From: Petrolisthes cinctipes
Lineage: Eukaryota > Arthropoda > Malacostraca > Decapoda > Porcellanidae
Assembly (NCBI GenBank): GCA_033782935.1
Contig: JAWQEG010000289.1
Location: forward strand, 176,001-240,000
Reading direction: 5' to 3'
Length of the DNA: 64,000 nucleotides
The notes under the pieces are model-generated. The model worked only from the letters and a program-made list of their open reading frames with translations, was not told where the DNA came from and did no database searches. Of this stretch, positions 29,488 to 41,607 are shown piece by piece. Both the position numbers and the translations under genes were made by a program. The first letter of the stretch is position 1. Every line of letters begins with the position of its first letter.

Positions 29488-32400
29488 TCTTCGAGCTAAC
29501 CATACTCCAATGGAACTGTCGAAGTCTTAGAGCTAGATTAAACGAACTTAAACTTTTGGCTTGTTCTTACGCTGCCGATATTATTGCCCTTCAGGAAACT
29601 CATCTGAACGACCAAGTCGAAGACGAGGTTGTTCAGCTTCGGAACTACAAGTTAATTAGGAGGGACCGTGGGGGGAGGGGTGGAGGTGGAGTGGCAATCT
29701 ACATCCGCCATAACCTCCCTTTCACTGATGTGCCCTGTAATTTTCCTCTGGAAAGTGTCGCTTGCAGAGTAAAATTCGGTGGCACCTACCTGACTATCTG
29801 TTCTGTCTACTGTCCTCCTGATACAGTAACTTATGATGATGTTTTTGATCTACAGGACAGTCTGCCCTGTAGAAAATTAATTGTAGGTGATTTTAATGCT
29901 CATCATACGTTATGGGGTTCCCTGCAGGATGACAGAAAGGGGGAACAGATGGCTAGGCTAATCGGTGATTCCAATTTGGTTCTTCTGAACGACGGTAGTC
30001 CGACGAGAGTTGATGATAATACTGGTAATTTTAGCGTTCTTGACCTATCTCTGGTCTCCCCATCAATTGCAGCCTCTTGCCAGTGGCTACCCATTGATGA
30101 CTCTTTAGGAAGCGACCATTTTCCTATTGTGATTAAATTTAAAAGCGACACTATTAAAGAGCCTTCAGCACCTAAATTTAACGTAAAAAAAGCAGACTGG
30201 GTGTCCTTCACAAAGGGTGTCAATATTGAAATTGTTGGAGAAACCATTGATGATAAAGTAAATAATATTCAAGATAATATCCTTAAAGCCGCAATGGCAA
30301 CAATTCCTAAGACTTCGGTAGATAGCGCAAAGCATAGAGTTCCATGGTGGACGCCAGATTGCCGCAGGGTACTGTGTGAGAGGAATAGAGCCTACAGGCT
30401 TTTCAAAAATCGCATTAGTGATGAGAACTTTCGCAAGTATAAACTTGCGAGAGCTAGGGCTCGTCGAACCATCAGACAAGCCAAACGAGACTCCTGGCGA
30501 TGCTTTGTCTCTAGTATCAATAGTGAAACTTCAATTTCCCAAGTCTGGTCCACTGTAAGAAAATTAAATAAGAAAAAAATCTCTAATAAAATTACCAACA
30601 TCACTTTTAATAACATCAATTATGACGAACCTAGAGACATTGCTAACGCCCTCGCCAGGCAGTTCTCTTTTGCTAGCAGCTCTGAAAATTACCATCCAGC
30701 TTTCCTGCCCATCAAGGAAGCATCAGAGCTGCAGCATATTGACTTTGCCACAGGAGATGAATTAGATTACAACAGTGATCTAACAATGCAAGAGCTTGTC
30801 CAAGCCCTAGGAGCCTGTAGTGGGACATCCCCAGGACCCGATGAGATTCGGTATGAGATGATAAAGCATCTTGATCATGATTCCATGATCAAGATGTTGC
30901 AGGTGTTTAACGAGATTTGGAGGGGTCACACCTTTCCAAACTCGTGGCACTTTGCACATGTCATTCCCATGCCGAAAGGAGGGGGGGACCCCAGATCGAC
31001 TTCATCGTATCGCCCTATTGCGCTCACAAGTTGCTTATGCAAGGTCATGGAACGAATTGTTAATCGTAGGCTATTGCATTTTTTAAATTCCAGGAATTTG
31101 CTGGTTGACGAGCAGTGTGGCTTCCGTAAAGGTCGCCAGACGCTCGATCAGCTAGTGAACCTGGAAGTTCAAATTCAAGAGGCATTTGCCAAAAAACAAT
31201 TTTTGATTGCAGTATTTTTAGACATTGAAAAAGCCTACGACATGACTTGGCGACATGGCCTCCTCAGGAAACTATATGCGATGGGATTACGCGGTAACCT
31301 GCCCTTTTTTGTTAAGAATTTCATTTCTGACAGAACTTTCTCTGTCAAGCTTTTTTCGGACACAGTCACTTTCTCGGACATATTTGTCCAGGCAAATGGG
31401 GTGCCCCAGGGGAGTGTTCCGTCTCCGACCTTATTTCTATGTATGATCAATGACATTCTACCAGCTCCTCCTCGAAATCTTAAATACTCACTGTACGCCG
31501 ACGACTGTGCGATATGGCACTCCAGCTGTAATGCAGAGTTTTCGGCAACTCGGATCCAATTGGCACTGGATTTGATTCACAATTGGGGCCTCCAGTGGGG
31601 TTTTAAGTTTTCAGTAAGAAAGAGTGTAGGGGTTATTTTCACTCATAGGAAGAAGCCAGACGTCAGGCTGACTATGGGTGTCAACCCCCTACCTATTCAA
31701 AATTCTACTAAATTTCTTGGACTGCATTTTGACAGTCGACTGACATGACGAGTCCATGTCAGTCAGTTAAAAATTAAATGTTTAAAAGCACTCAATTTGC
31801 TGAAGTGCATTTCTGGTACTCAATGGGGAGCAGATAGGAAGTCATTGCTAATGCTATATAAATCCCTGATTAGATCTAGAGTAGATTATGGGTCAATAGT
31901 GTATGGTTCGGCATCTGAGTCTGTGTTGAAAGGTTTGGATGTTGTGCAGAATGCGTGTTTGCGTGTGTGTCTTGGAGCCCTACGTTGCACTCGAATCGAG
32001 CGTCTAGAGGTGGAGTCACAAGTGCCTCCCCTCCGATTGAGACGAGATCAACTACTATTAGTATACTGTGCTAAGAAATCCAGGGTGCCGAGTCATCTTC
32101 CCGGGAATGCCTTGCTACGGCAACAGCACCCGGGGGGCCATGGCGCTAGGCCCCTGGCAGAGGGACCGAGTCGTCCGTCCGGGAACCCCTGCGCCCCAGG
32201 GGGCACTGGCGTGAGGCCAATGGGGACCAGGCCCCAAGTTCAGGTACCCGGGGAGCCGAGTCATCCTCCCGGTAATGCCTTGGTGAGGCATTTGCAGCCG
32301 GGGGGCCATGGCGATAGGCCCCCGGAAGGGCCGAGTTATCCGCCTGGGCGTCGCACGGCCCCGGAGGGCACTGGCGTGAGGTCCCTCAGAGCAAGACTCC

Positions 32401-33407
32401 ACGACCTCGTAGAGTGTGTCGGTATAGAATTATCAACAATCGATTCCCTGGTTTCAGTAAATATTGCACCCTGGGTAACACCCCCCTTCACTATTGTGGA
32501 TTCCTGGCTGCCAGGGGTTAAATCCCGGGTGCCGGAGGTGGAGGTACACCAGAGGTTTCGTGAGATAATTGTTCAACATCTTTCATATTTCCATCTGTAT
32601 ACCGACGGTTCCAAGACGGATGAATGTGTGGGTGCAGGTGTATGGTCGACTGAATGTCAGTTAAGATTCAGACTGCCGATTCATACATCTATTTTTATTG
32701 CAGAACTTTTTGCTATTAATAAAGCTTTGGATTTTGCCCTGTCGACGACCCACGATAGGATAGTTATTTTTACAGATTCATTAAGTTCACTTCAAGCTAT
32801 TAAATCCTTAAATACAACTAACAACGAAATACAGGGTAATATCATTAGTAAGCTGTTTTGTGCCAATAAATCAATCAAGCTAATATGGGTACCTTCACAT
32901 TATGGTATCTATGGCAATGAACAGGCTGATATACTAGCCGGGTCAACTGTTGATCTGGACATTAGCATAGTCCGTACGGATCTCAGGTGTTTTGTTTCCC
33001 TCATTAAGTCTCGAATTCATCTCCTGTGGCAAAGGCAGTGGACCAGATTAGACATCAGAAATAAAGTAAAAACACTTATCGAACCCTGGGCTACGTCATC
33101 ATGGCGTAGTCGCAGGGACGAGGTGGTGTTGGCCCGTCTTAGGGTCAATGCCACATGGTTCACCCACCTTGAACCATATGTAAATCGAAATTTTCCCCCT
33201 AATTGTCAATATTGCAATACAATTATGTCAATAAGTCATGTATTAATTTTCTGCAATGAATTTGAAAATCAACGTAATAAAATTAAAAAATATTTCCAAC
33301 TTAAAAAAATAGCTTTCACCATCAACAATTTACTAGCAGATGACAAGAATATTATAAACAAATTAATGAGTTTTCTGAGGGAGACAAAACTTTATGACCT
33401 TATATAA
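29484..33407 (+). pseudogene. LINE ORF2, unit B2 (TGG-to-TGA nonsense after RT)
   Basis: The frame is open to 31748, where the Trp codon of LTWRVH in other units reads TGA (31746-31748). It then continues open in the same frame to 33407 through the thumb region, GC-rich linker, RNase H and terminal finger. The truncated product (about 754 aa) would keep endonuclease and the YADD RT core but lose RNase H. A second change, GVPQGSVPSP for GVPQGSVLSP, lies next to RT motif B. VIPMPKGG and SLVSVNIA are other private changes. Confidence 0.93.
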
Positions 33408-33503
33408 ATTGATATAATAAAATGGATCCAATGGCTTAATGATCTTTGGCTATATGCCTCTGGTCGATAGCCAAGAAATCCAACAAGGAAGGAAATCCAA
33501 CAA

Positions 33504-33514
33504 GGAGAAGTCAG
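33504..33514 (+). repeat. Array B junction B2/B3
   Basis: GGAGAAGTCAG after the long tail of B2 and before CATTATGCG of B3. Confidence 0.9.
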
Positions 33515-34182
33515 CATTATGCGTCCAGACTTTGTTGTGTCCAGACCTCGTCCTCGTTGTGCATAGCAACAACAGACACCAGTGCTGTTCGTGGAGTTAC
33601 CTTGGTGTACCGAGGCCTCTTACCGGCAGTACTCTGTTGTTTCTTTGCCTTGGTAAAGTAATTGAGTAAAGTAAATTTGCAGCGTTTTGCTGCACTGCTG
33701 TGTACACCTTCAGTGATTTGTTTTTTGCTGGAGGACAACCAGTAGTTTATGGTAGCTAGTAGTTAGTTGTTCCCCACACCAGACCCGCAGCACTCACTGC
33801 CTCAGGGGAAACCCTGTGGTAGGGAGGCCCAGTAGTCTGGTGCGTCATTTGGGCACCTCTTTTTCTTAAACTACTTTTTCTTCTATATTTTCCGTGCGAC
33901 CTCCTGGGCCTACGGTTGTCTCTTGGCTGAGCAACGGTATTCGCTTGGGAGGTGGGTTCCTACTACACCACCCCTCGCATTAGGCAGGTTCGGTGGTGGG
34001 GAAGTTCCTTCCGCACAAACTCCGATCCCCTAGCTGGTACTGGAGAACGCCGCCAGGCTACCACTAGGGGGGGGCGAGTAAAGGTAACTTTTATTCCCTA
34101 AATTATTGTCCATTTTTGGGGGTTGATACAATAGTTCAGGGAGGTAGGTGAGTGTGCGAGGAGAGGGGTCGGACGTAGTCCG

Positions 34183-35547
34183 ATGCCCCGGATGGATGAA
34201 CCCCCGACTAGCCTCCCTCCTCCTCAAGGAGGGAGGTTAACGACCAAGGACCAAACTAGGACAATGGCTGACAATAATGGAACCCCTACGGCAGACAGAC
34301 AAAGACAACCTGATGTTAAAATTCCTCCTATGAATGCTCGCTATGTAAATATTAGATGTGTAGATGAGGGTCAGTCTCTCAAAAACTTTAACCCCTTTAT
34401 CGTCAAAAAGGTCCTTGATGGTCAAGTGGGTGGCAGTCTTGCTGCTGCTAACAAGTTGCGTGATGGTAGTATCCTGGTGAAAGTACTGAAGGCATCCCAG
34501 GTTAAGGATCTCCTTAAACTGACGCAAATTCATAACTTTAAGGTGAAAGCCACCATTCCAGTGGGGCCGAATACCTGTAAGGGCGTCATTTTCCATAGGG
34601 ATTTGGCCGCTCTGGATGAGGCTGAAATTTTGGAAGGAATGAAGGACCAAGGCGTTGTTGATGTACAAAGTATGACCAGGATGAGAGAGAACAAGAGAGA
34701 GAAATTTGGCTTGTGTTTCCTGACTTTTGCTTCAGCACAGATTCCGGAAACTGTAAAGATTGGATATGAAATTGTTCACGTTAGACCATACATTCAGAAA
34801 CCGATGCGTTGTTTCCGTTGCCAGAAATTCGGACACACAGCATTGAGGTGCTTTAATAAAGATTCATTCACTTGTGGTAAATGTGCAGGTAGACACGAGA
34901 CTGAGTTGTGTTCAGAGACAGTCTTCAGGTGTGCTAATTGTGGCGGCCCCCACCAGGCAAGTGCAGGTGACTGCAGGAGCCTTAAAGTGGAGACTGAAGC
35001 AATGGCATACATGAGGGCTCATGATGTTAGTTATGGTGAGGCAAAGAGGAAGGTGGAGGGGGTTAACCAAACTCCCACAATTTCCTATGCTGCAGCTATA
35101 ACTGGCAACACTGCTCCTGTAACTACAGCAAATGTTAACGTGGCTATCCAAGCTAAAGATAATGAAATTAAAGACTTGAAGGATACTGTAAACAAATTAA
35201 CGCTGCTAGTAGAAAGTTTGACAAAGAAATTAGAAGTTGTTGAATCAACCCAGCAAAAGAAGCACCACAAGGCTGATGACACCGTATCAGCTTCAAAATC
35301 TCATGTTCTCGCTCAGGTGACTCCCATGAAGCCTACATCCGGGAGTCGTCCGGTTCGTCGCGAGACGAGCCGTTCGAGGACTGGCTCTGTACCTCATGGA
35401 GAGGAACAGGCGATGGAGACTACCGTCGCGAAACCTGCCCGCGGGAGGTCCCCGGGAAGTGCAGAGGAGGAAGAGGGTCTTCCCTCCCAGCACAAAAAGG
35501 TTCGGCCAGACGAACAAGGCTCCAAGAAACCCCATAAACAGCGATAA
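34183..35547 (+). CDS. LINE ORF1: gag-like zinc-knuckle protein, unit B3
   Basis: 454 aa. The translation appears identical to B1, including the diagnostic AITGNTAPVTTAN segment. All RNA-binding motifs are retained. Confidence 0.93.
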   Translation: MPRMDEPPTSLPPPQGGRLTTKDQTRTMADNNGTPTADRQRQPDVKIPPMNARYVNIRCVDEGQSLKNFNPFIVKKVLDGQVGGSLAAANKLRDGSILVKVLKASQVKDLLKLTQIHNFKVKATIPVGPNTCKGVIFHRDLAALDEAEILEGMKDQGVVDVQSMTRMRENKREKFGLCFLTFASAQIPETVKIGYEIVHVRPYIQKPMRCFRCQKFGHTALRCFNKDSFTCGKCAGRHETELCSETVFRCANCGGPHQASAGDCRSLKVETEAMAYMRAHDVSYGEAKRKVEGVNQTPTISYAAAITGNTAPVTTANVNVAIQAKDNEIKDLKDTVNKLTLLVESLTKKLEVVESTQQKKHHKADDTVSASKSHVLAQVTPMKPTSGSRPVRRETSRSRTGSVPHGEEQAMETTVAKPARGRSPGSAEEEEGLPSQHKKVRPDEQGSKKPHKQR

Positions 35548-38500
35548 TCTTCGCGCTAACCATACTCCAATGGAACTGTCGAAGTCTTAGAGCTAGATTA
35601 AATGAACTTAAACTTTTGGCTTGTTCTTACGCTGCCGATATTATTGCCCTTCAGGAAACTCATCTGAACGACCAAGTCGAAGACGAGGTTGTTCAGCTTC
35701 AGAACTACAAGTTAATTAGGAGGGACCGTGGGGGGAGGGGTGGAGGTGGAGTGGCAATCTACATCCGCCATAACCTCCCTTTCACTGATGTGCCCTGTAA
35801 TTTTCCTCTGGAAAGTGTCGCTTGCAGAGTAAAATTCGGTGGCACCTACCTGACTATCTGTTCTGTCTACTGTCCTCCTGATACAGTAACTTATGATGAT
35901 GTTTTTGATCTACAGGACAGTCTGCCCTGTAGAAAATTAATTGTAGGTGATTTTAATGCTCATCATACGTTATGGGGTTCCCTGCAGGATGACAGAAAGG
36001 GGGAACAGATGGCTAGGCTAATCAGTGATTCCAATTTGGTTCTTCTGAACGACGGTAGTCCGACGAGAGTTGATGATAATACTGGTAATTTTAGCGTCCT
36101 TGACCTATCTCTGGTCTCCCCATCAATTGCAGCCTCTTGCCAGTGGCTACCCATTGATGACTCATTGGGAAGCGACCATTTTCCTATTGTGATTAAATTT
36201 AAAAGCGACACTATTAAAGAGCCTTCAGCACCTAAATTTAACGTAAAAAAAGCAGACTGGGTGTCCTTCACAAAGGGTGTCAATATTGAAATTGTTGGAG
36301 AAACCATTGATGATAAAGTAAATAATATTCAAGATAATATCCTCAAAGCCGCAATGGCAACAATTCCTAAGACTTCGGTAGATAGCGCAAAGCATAGAGT
36401 TCCATGGTGGACGCCAGATTGCCGCAGGGTACTGTGTGAGAGGAATAGAGCCTACAGGCTTTTCAAAAATCGCATTAGTGATGAGAACTTTCGCAAGTAT
36501 AAACTTGCGAGAGCTAGGGCTCGTCGAACCATCAGACAAGCCAAACGAGACTCCTGGCGATGCTTTGTCTCTAGTATCAACAGTGAAACATCAATTTCCC
36601 AAGTCTGGTCCACTGTAAGAAAATTAAATAAGAAAAAAATCTCTAATAAAATTACCAACATCACTTTTAATAACATCAATTATGACGAACCTAGAGACAT
36701 TGCTAACGCCCTCGCCAGGCAGTTCTCTTTTGCTAGCAGCTCTGAAAATTACCATCCAGCTTTCCTGCCCATCAAGGAAGCATCAGAGCTGCAGCATATT
36801 GACTTTGCCACAGGAGATGAATTAGATTACAACAGTGATCTAACAATGCAAGAGCTTGTCCAAGCCCTAGGAGCCTGTAGTGGGACATCCCCAGGACCCG
36901 ATGAGATTCGGTATGAGATGATAAAGCATCTTGATCATGATTCCATGGTCAAGATGTTGCAAGTGTTTAACGAGATTTGGAGGGGTCACACCTTTCCAAA
37001 CTCGTGGCACTTTGCACATGTCATTCCCATACCGAAAGGAGGGGGGGACCCCAGATCGACTTCATCGTATCGCCCTATTGCGCTCACAAGTTGCTTATGC
37101 AAGGTCATGGAACGAATTGTTAATCGTAGGCTATTGCATTTTTTAAATTCCAGGAATTTGCTGGTTGACGAGCAGTGTGGCTTCCGTAAAGGTCGCCAGA
37201 CGCTCGATCAGCTAGTGAACCTGGAAGTTCATATTCAAGAGGCATTTGCCAAAAAACAATTTTTGATTGCAGTATTTTTAGACATTGAAAAAGCCTACGA
37301 CATGACTTGGCGACATGGCCTCCTCAGGAAACTATATGCGATGGGATTACGCGGTAACCTGCCCCTTTTTGTTAAGAACTTCATTTCTGACAGAACTTTC
37401 TCTGTCAAGCTTTTTTCGGACACAGTCACTTTCTCGGACATATTTGTCCAGGCAAATGGGGTGCCCCAGGGGAGTGTTCTGTCTCCGACCTTATTTCTAT
37501 GTATGATCAATGACATTCTACCAGCTCCTCCTCGAAATCTTAAATACTCACTGTACGCCGACGACTGTGCGATATGGCACTCCAGCTGTAATGCAGAGTT
37601 TTCGGCAACTCGGATCCAATTGGCACTGGATTTGATTCACAATTGGGGCCTCCAGTGGGGTTTTAAGTTTTCAGTAAGAAAGAGTGTAGGGGTTATTTTC
37701 ACTCATAGGAAGAAGCCAGACGTCAGGCTGACTATGGGTGTCAACCCCCTACCTATTCAAAATTCGACTAAATTTCTTGGACTGCATTTTGACAGTCGAT
37801 TGACATGGCGAGTCCATGTCAGTCAGTTAAAAATTAAATGTTTAAAAGCACTCAATTTGCTGAAGTGCATTTCTGGTACTCAATGGGGAGCAGATAGGAA
37901 GTCATTGCTAATGCTATATAAATCCCTGATTAGATCTAGAGTAGATTATGGGTCAATAGTGTATGGTTCGGCATCTGAGTCTGTGTTGAAAGGTTTCGAT
38001 GTTGTGCAGAATGCGTGTTTGCGTGTGTGTCTTGGAGCCCTACGTTGCACTCGAATCGAGCGTCTAGAGGTGGAGTCACAAGTGCCTCCCCTCCGATTGA
38101 GACGAGATCAACTACTATTAGTATATTGTGCTAAAAAATCCAGGGTGCCGAGTCATCTTCCCGGGAATGCCTTGCTACGGCAACTGCACCCGGGGGGCCA
38201 TGGCGCTAGGCCCCTGGCAGAGGGACCGAGTCGTCCGTCCGGGAACCCCTGCGCCCCAGGGGGCACTGGCGTGAGGCCAATGGGGACCAGGCCCCAAGTT
38301 CAGGTACCCGGGGAGCCGAGTCATCCTCCCGGTAATGCCTTGGTGAGGCATTTGCAGCTGGGGGGCCATGGCGATAGGCCCCCGGAAGGGCCGAGTTATC
38401 CGCCTGGGCGTCGCACGGCCCCGGAGAGCACTGGCGTGAGGTCCCTCAGAGCAAGACTCCACGACCTCGTAGAGTGTGTCGGTATAGAATTATCAACAAT

Positions 38501-39467
38501 CGATTCCCTGGTTTTAGTAAATATTGCACCCTGGGTAACACCCCCCTTCACTATTGTGGATTCCTGGCTACCAGGGGTTAAATCCCGGGTGCCGGAGGTG
38601 GAGGTACACCAGAGGTTTCGAGAGATAATTGTTCAACATCTTTCATATTTCCATCTGTATACCGACGGTTCCAAGACGGATGAATGTGTGGGTGCAAGTG
38701 TATGGTCGACTGAATGTCAGTTAAGATTCAGACTGCCGATTCATACATCTATTTTTATTGCTGAACTTTTTGCTATTAATAAAGCTTTGGATTTTGCCCT
38801 ATCGACGACCCTCGATAGGATAGTTATTTTTACAGATTCATTAAGTTCACTTCAAGCTATTAAATCCTTAAATACAACTAACAACGAAATACAGGGTAAT
38901 ATCATTAGTAAGCTGTTTTGTGCCAATAAATCAATCAAGCTAATATGGGTACCTTCACATTATGGTATCTATGGCAATGAACAGGCTGATATACTAGCCG
39001 GGTCAACTGTTGATCTGGACATTAGCATAGTCCGTACGGATCTCAGGTGTTTTGTTTCCCTCATTAAGTCTCGAATTCATCTCCTGTGGCAAAGGCAGTG
39101 GACCAGATTAGACATCAGAAATAAAGTAAAAACACTTATCGAACCCTGGGCTACGTCATCATGGCGTAGTCGCAGGGACGAGGTGGTGTTGGCCCGTCTT
39201 AGGGTCAATGCCACATGGTTCACCCACCTTGAACCATATGTAAATCGAAATTTTCCCCCTAATTGTCAATATTGCAATACAATTATGTCAATAAGTCATG
39301 TATTAATTTTCTGCAATGAATTTGAAAATCAACGTAATAAAATTAAAAAATATTTCCAACTTAAAAAAATAGCTTTCACCATCAACAATTTACTAGCAGA
39401 TGACAAGAATATTATAAACAAATTAATGAGTTTTCTGAGGGAGACAAAACTTTATGACCTTATATAA
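35544..39467 (+). CDS. LINE ORF2: APE-RT-RNase H polyprotein, unit B3 (intact)
   Basis: About 1307 residues, open. It differs from B1 at very few places: VVQLQNYKL (B1 VVQLRNYKL), LLRQLHPGG in the GC-rich linker (B1 LLRQQHPGG) and FALSTTLDR (B1 FAPSTTLDR). Catalytic motifs of all three enzymes are complete. Such low divergence over 3.9 kb indicates a very recent common origin with B1. Confidence 0.93.
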   Translation: MIFALTILQWNCRSLRARLNELKLLACSYAADIIALQETHLNDQVEDEVVQLQNYKLIRRDRGGRGGGGVAIYIRHNLPFTDVPCNFPLESVACRVKFGGTYLTICSVYCPPDTVTYDDVFDLQDSLPCRKLIVGDFNAHHTLWGSLQDDRKGEQMARLISDSNLVLLNDGSPTRVDDNTGNFSVLDLSLVSPSIAASCQWLPIDDSLGSDHFPIVIKFKSDTIKEPSAPKFNVKKADWVSFTKGVNIEIVGETIDDKVNNIQDNILKAAMATIPKTSVDSAKHRVPWWTPDCRRVLCERNRAYRLFKNRISDENFRKYKLARARARRTIRQAKRDSWRCFVSSINSETSISQVWSTVRKLNKKKISNKITNITFNNINYDEPRDIANALARQFSFASSSENYHPAFLPIKEASELQHIDFATGDELDYNSDLTMQELVQALGACSGTSPGPDEIRYEMIKHLDHDSMVKMLQVFNEIWRGHTFPNSWHFAHVIPIPKGGGDPRSTSSYRPIALTSCLCKVMERIVNRRLLHFLNSRNLLVDEQCGFRKGRQTLDQLVNLEVHIQEAFAKKQFLIAVFLDIEKAYDMTWRHGLLRKLYAMGLRGNLPLFVKNFISDRTFSVKLFSDTVTFSDIFVQANGVPQGSVLSPTLFLCMINDILPAPPRNLKYSLYADDCAIWHSSCNAEFSATRIQLALDLIHNWGLQWGFKFSVRKSVGVIFTHRKKPDVRLTMGVNPLPIQNSTKFLGLHFDSRLTWRVHVSQLKIKCLKALNLLKCISGTQWGADRKSLLMLYKSLIRSRVDYGSIVYGSASESVLKGFDVVQNACLRVCLGALRCTRIERLEVESQVPPLRLRRDQLLLVYCAKKSRVPSHLPGNALLRQLHPGGHGARPLAEGPSRPSGNPCAPGGTGVRPMGTRPQVQVPGEPSHPPGNALVRHLQLGGHGDRPPEGPSYPPGRRTAPESTGVRSLRARLHDLVECVGIELSTIDSLVLVNIAPWVTPPFTIVDSWLPGVKSRVPEVEVHQRFREIIVQHLSYFHLYTDGSKTDECVGASVWSTECQLRFRLPIHTSIFIAELFAINKALDFALSTTLDRIVIFTDSLSSLQAIKSLNTTNNEIQGNIISKLFCANKSIKLIWVPSHYGIYGNEQADILAGSTVDLDISIVRTDLRCFVSLIKSRIHLLWQRQWTRLDIRNKVKTLIEPWATSSWRSRRDEVVLARLRVNATWFTHLEPYVNRNFPPNCQYCNTIMSISHVLIFCNEFENQRNKIKKYFQLKKIAFTINNLLADDKNIINKLMSFLRETKLYDLI

Positions 39468-39563
39468 ATTGATATAATAAAATGGATCCAATGGCTTAAT
39501 GATCTTTGGCTATATGCCTCTGGTCGATAGCCAAGAAATCCAACAAGGAAGGAAATCCAACAA

Positions 39564-39574
39564 GGAGAAGTCAG
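39564..39574 (+). repeat. Array B junction B3/B4
   Basis: GGAGAAGTCAG after a tail identical to that of B2. Confidence 0.9.
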
Positions 39575-40242
39575 CATTATGCGTCCAGACTTTGTTGTGT
39601 CCAGACCTCGTCCTCGTTGTGCATAGCAACAACAGACACCAGTGCTGTTCGTGGAGTTACCTTGGTGTACCGAGGCCTCTTACCGGCAGTACTCTGTTGT
39701 TTCTTTGCCTTGGTAAAGTAATTGAGTAAAGTAAATTTGCAGCGTTTTGCTGCACTGCTGTGTACACCTTCAGTGATTTGTTTTTTGCTGGAGGACAACC
39801 AGTAGTTTATGGTAGCTAGTAGTTAGTTGTTCCCCACACCAGACCCGCAGCACTCACTGCCTCAGGGGAAACCCTGTGGTAGGGAGGCCCAGTAGTCTGG
39901 TGCGTCATTTGGGCACCTCTTTTTCTTAAACTACTTTTTCTTCTATATTTTCCGTGCGACCTCCTGGGCCTACGGTTGTCTCTTGGCTGAGCAACGGTAT
40001 TCGCTTGGGAGGTGGGTTCCTACTACACCACCCCTCGCATTAGGCAGGTTCGGTGGTGGGGAAGTTCCTTCCGCACAAACTCCGATCCCCTAGCTGGTAC
40101 TGGAGAACGCCGCCAGGCTACCACTAGGGGGGGGCGAGTAAAGGAAACTTTTATTCCCTAAATTATTGTCCATTTTTGGGGGTTGATACAATAGTTCAGG
40201 GAGGTAGGTGAGTGTGCGAGGAGAGGGGTCGGACGTAGTCCG

Positions 40243-41607
40243 ATGCCCCGGATGGATGAACCCCCGACTAGCCTCCCTCCTCCTCAAGGAGGGAGGTTAA
40301 CGACCAAGGACCAAACTAGGACAATGGCTGACAATAATGGAACCCCTACGGCAGACAGACAAAGACAACCTGATGTTAAAATTCCTCCTATGAATGCTCG
40401 CTATGTAAATATTAGATGTGTAGATGAGGGTCAGTCTCTCAAAAACTTTAACCCCTTTATCGTCAAAAAGGTCCTTGATGGTCAAGTGGGTGGCAGTCTT
40501 GCTGCTGCTAACAAGTTGCGTGATGGTAGTATCCTGGTGAAAGTACTGAAGGCATCCCAGGTTAAGGATCTCCTTAAACTGACGCAAATTCATAACTTTA
40601 AGGTGAAAGCCACCATTCCAGTGGGGCCGAATACCTGTAAGGGCGTCATTTTCCATAGGGATTTGGCCGCTCTGGATGAGGCTGAAATTTTGGAAGGAAT
40701 GAAGGACCAAGGCGTTGTTGATGTACAAAGTATGACCAGGATGAGAGAGAACAAGAGAGAGAAATTTGGCTTGTGTTTCCTGACTTTTGCTTCAGCACAG
40801 ATTCCGGAAACTGTAAAGATTGGATATGAAATTGTTCACGTTAGACCATACATTCAGAAACCGATGCGTTGTTTCCGTTGCCAGAAATTCGGACACACAG
40901 CATTGAGGTGCTTTAATAAAGATTCATTCACTTGTGGTAAATGTGCAGGTAGACACGAGACTGAGTTGTGTTCAGAGACAGTCTTCAGGTGTGCTAATTG
41001 TGGCGGCCCCCACCAGGCAAGTGCAGGTGACTGCAGGAGCCTTAAAGTGGAGACTGAAGCAATGGCATACATGAGGGCTCATGATGTTAGTTATGGTGAG
41101 GCAAAGAGGAAGGTGGAGGGGGTTAACCAAACTCCCACAGTTTCCTATGCTGCAGCTATAACTGGCACCACTGCTCCTGTAACTACAACAAATGTTAACG
41201 TGGCTATCCAAGCTAAAGATAATGAAATTAAAGACTTGAAGGATACTGTAAACAAATTAACGTTGCTAGTAGAAAGTTTGACAAAGAAATTAGAAGTTGT
41301 TGAATCAACCCAGCAAAAGAAGCACCACAAAGCTGATGACACCGTATCAGCTTCAAAATCTCATGTTCTCGCTCAGGTGACTCCCATGAAGCCTACATCC
41401 GGGAGTCGTCCGGTTCGTCGCGAGACGAGCCGTTCGAGGACTGGCTCTGTACCTCGTGGAGAGGAACAGGCGATGGAGACTACCGTCGCGAAACCTGCCC
41501 GCGGGAGGTCCCCGGGAAGTGCAGGGGAGGAAGAGGGTCTTCCCTCCCAGCACAAAAAGGTTCGGCCAGACGAACAAGGCTCCAAGAAACCCCATAAACA
41601 GCGATAA
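40243..41607 (+). CDS. LINE ORF1: gag-like zinc-knuckle protein, unit B4
   Basis: 454 aa, open. SVPRGEEQ and GSAGEEEG link it to B2, while PARGRSPG is the common form. Three CCHC-type knuckles and the coiled-coil region are intact. Confidence 0.93.
   Translation: MPRMDEPPTSLPPPQGGRLTTKDQTRTMADNNGTPTADRQRQPDVKIPPMNARYVNIRCVDEGQSLKNFNPFIVKKVLDGQVGGSLAAANKLRDGSILVKVLKASQVKDLLKLTQIHNFKVKATIPVGPNTCKGVIFHRDLAALDEAEILEGMKDQGVVDVQSMTRMRENKREKFGLCFLTFASAQIPETVKIGYEIVHVRPYIQKPMRCFRCQKFGHTALRCFNKDSFTCGKCAGRHETELCSETVFRCANCGGPHQASAGDCRSLKVETEAMAYMRAHDVSYGEAKRKVEGVNQTPTVSYAAAITGTTAPVTTTNVNVAIQAKDNEIKDLKDTVNKLTLLVESLTKKLEVVESTQQKKHHKADDTVSASKSHVLAQVTPMKPTSGSRPVRRETSRSRTGSVPRGEEQAMETTVAKPARGRSPGSAGEEEGLPSQHKKVRPDEQGSKKPHKQR

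Larger units (their letters stand above)
27455..33503 (+). mobile_element. LINE unit B2 (ORF2 nonsense mutation)
   Basis: Full-length unit with tail CCAACAAGGAAGGAAATCCAACAA, in which the AAATCCAACAAG end sequence is partly duplicated. The body resembles B4, but the 3'-terminal part and the tail match B3, so the unit looks like a mosaic. Confidence 0.95.
33515..39563 (+). mobile_element. LINE unit B3 (full length, open ORFs)
   Basis: Near-identical to B1 throughout both ORFs but with the same long tail as B2. The 5' UTR has TAGTTTATGG, where B1 has TAGTATATGG. Candidate recent duplicate of B1 or product of gene conversion. Confidence 0.95.
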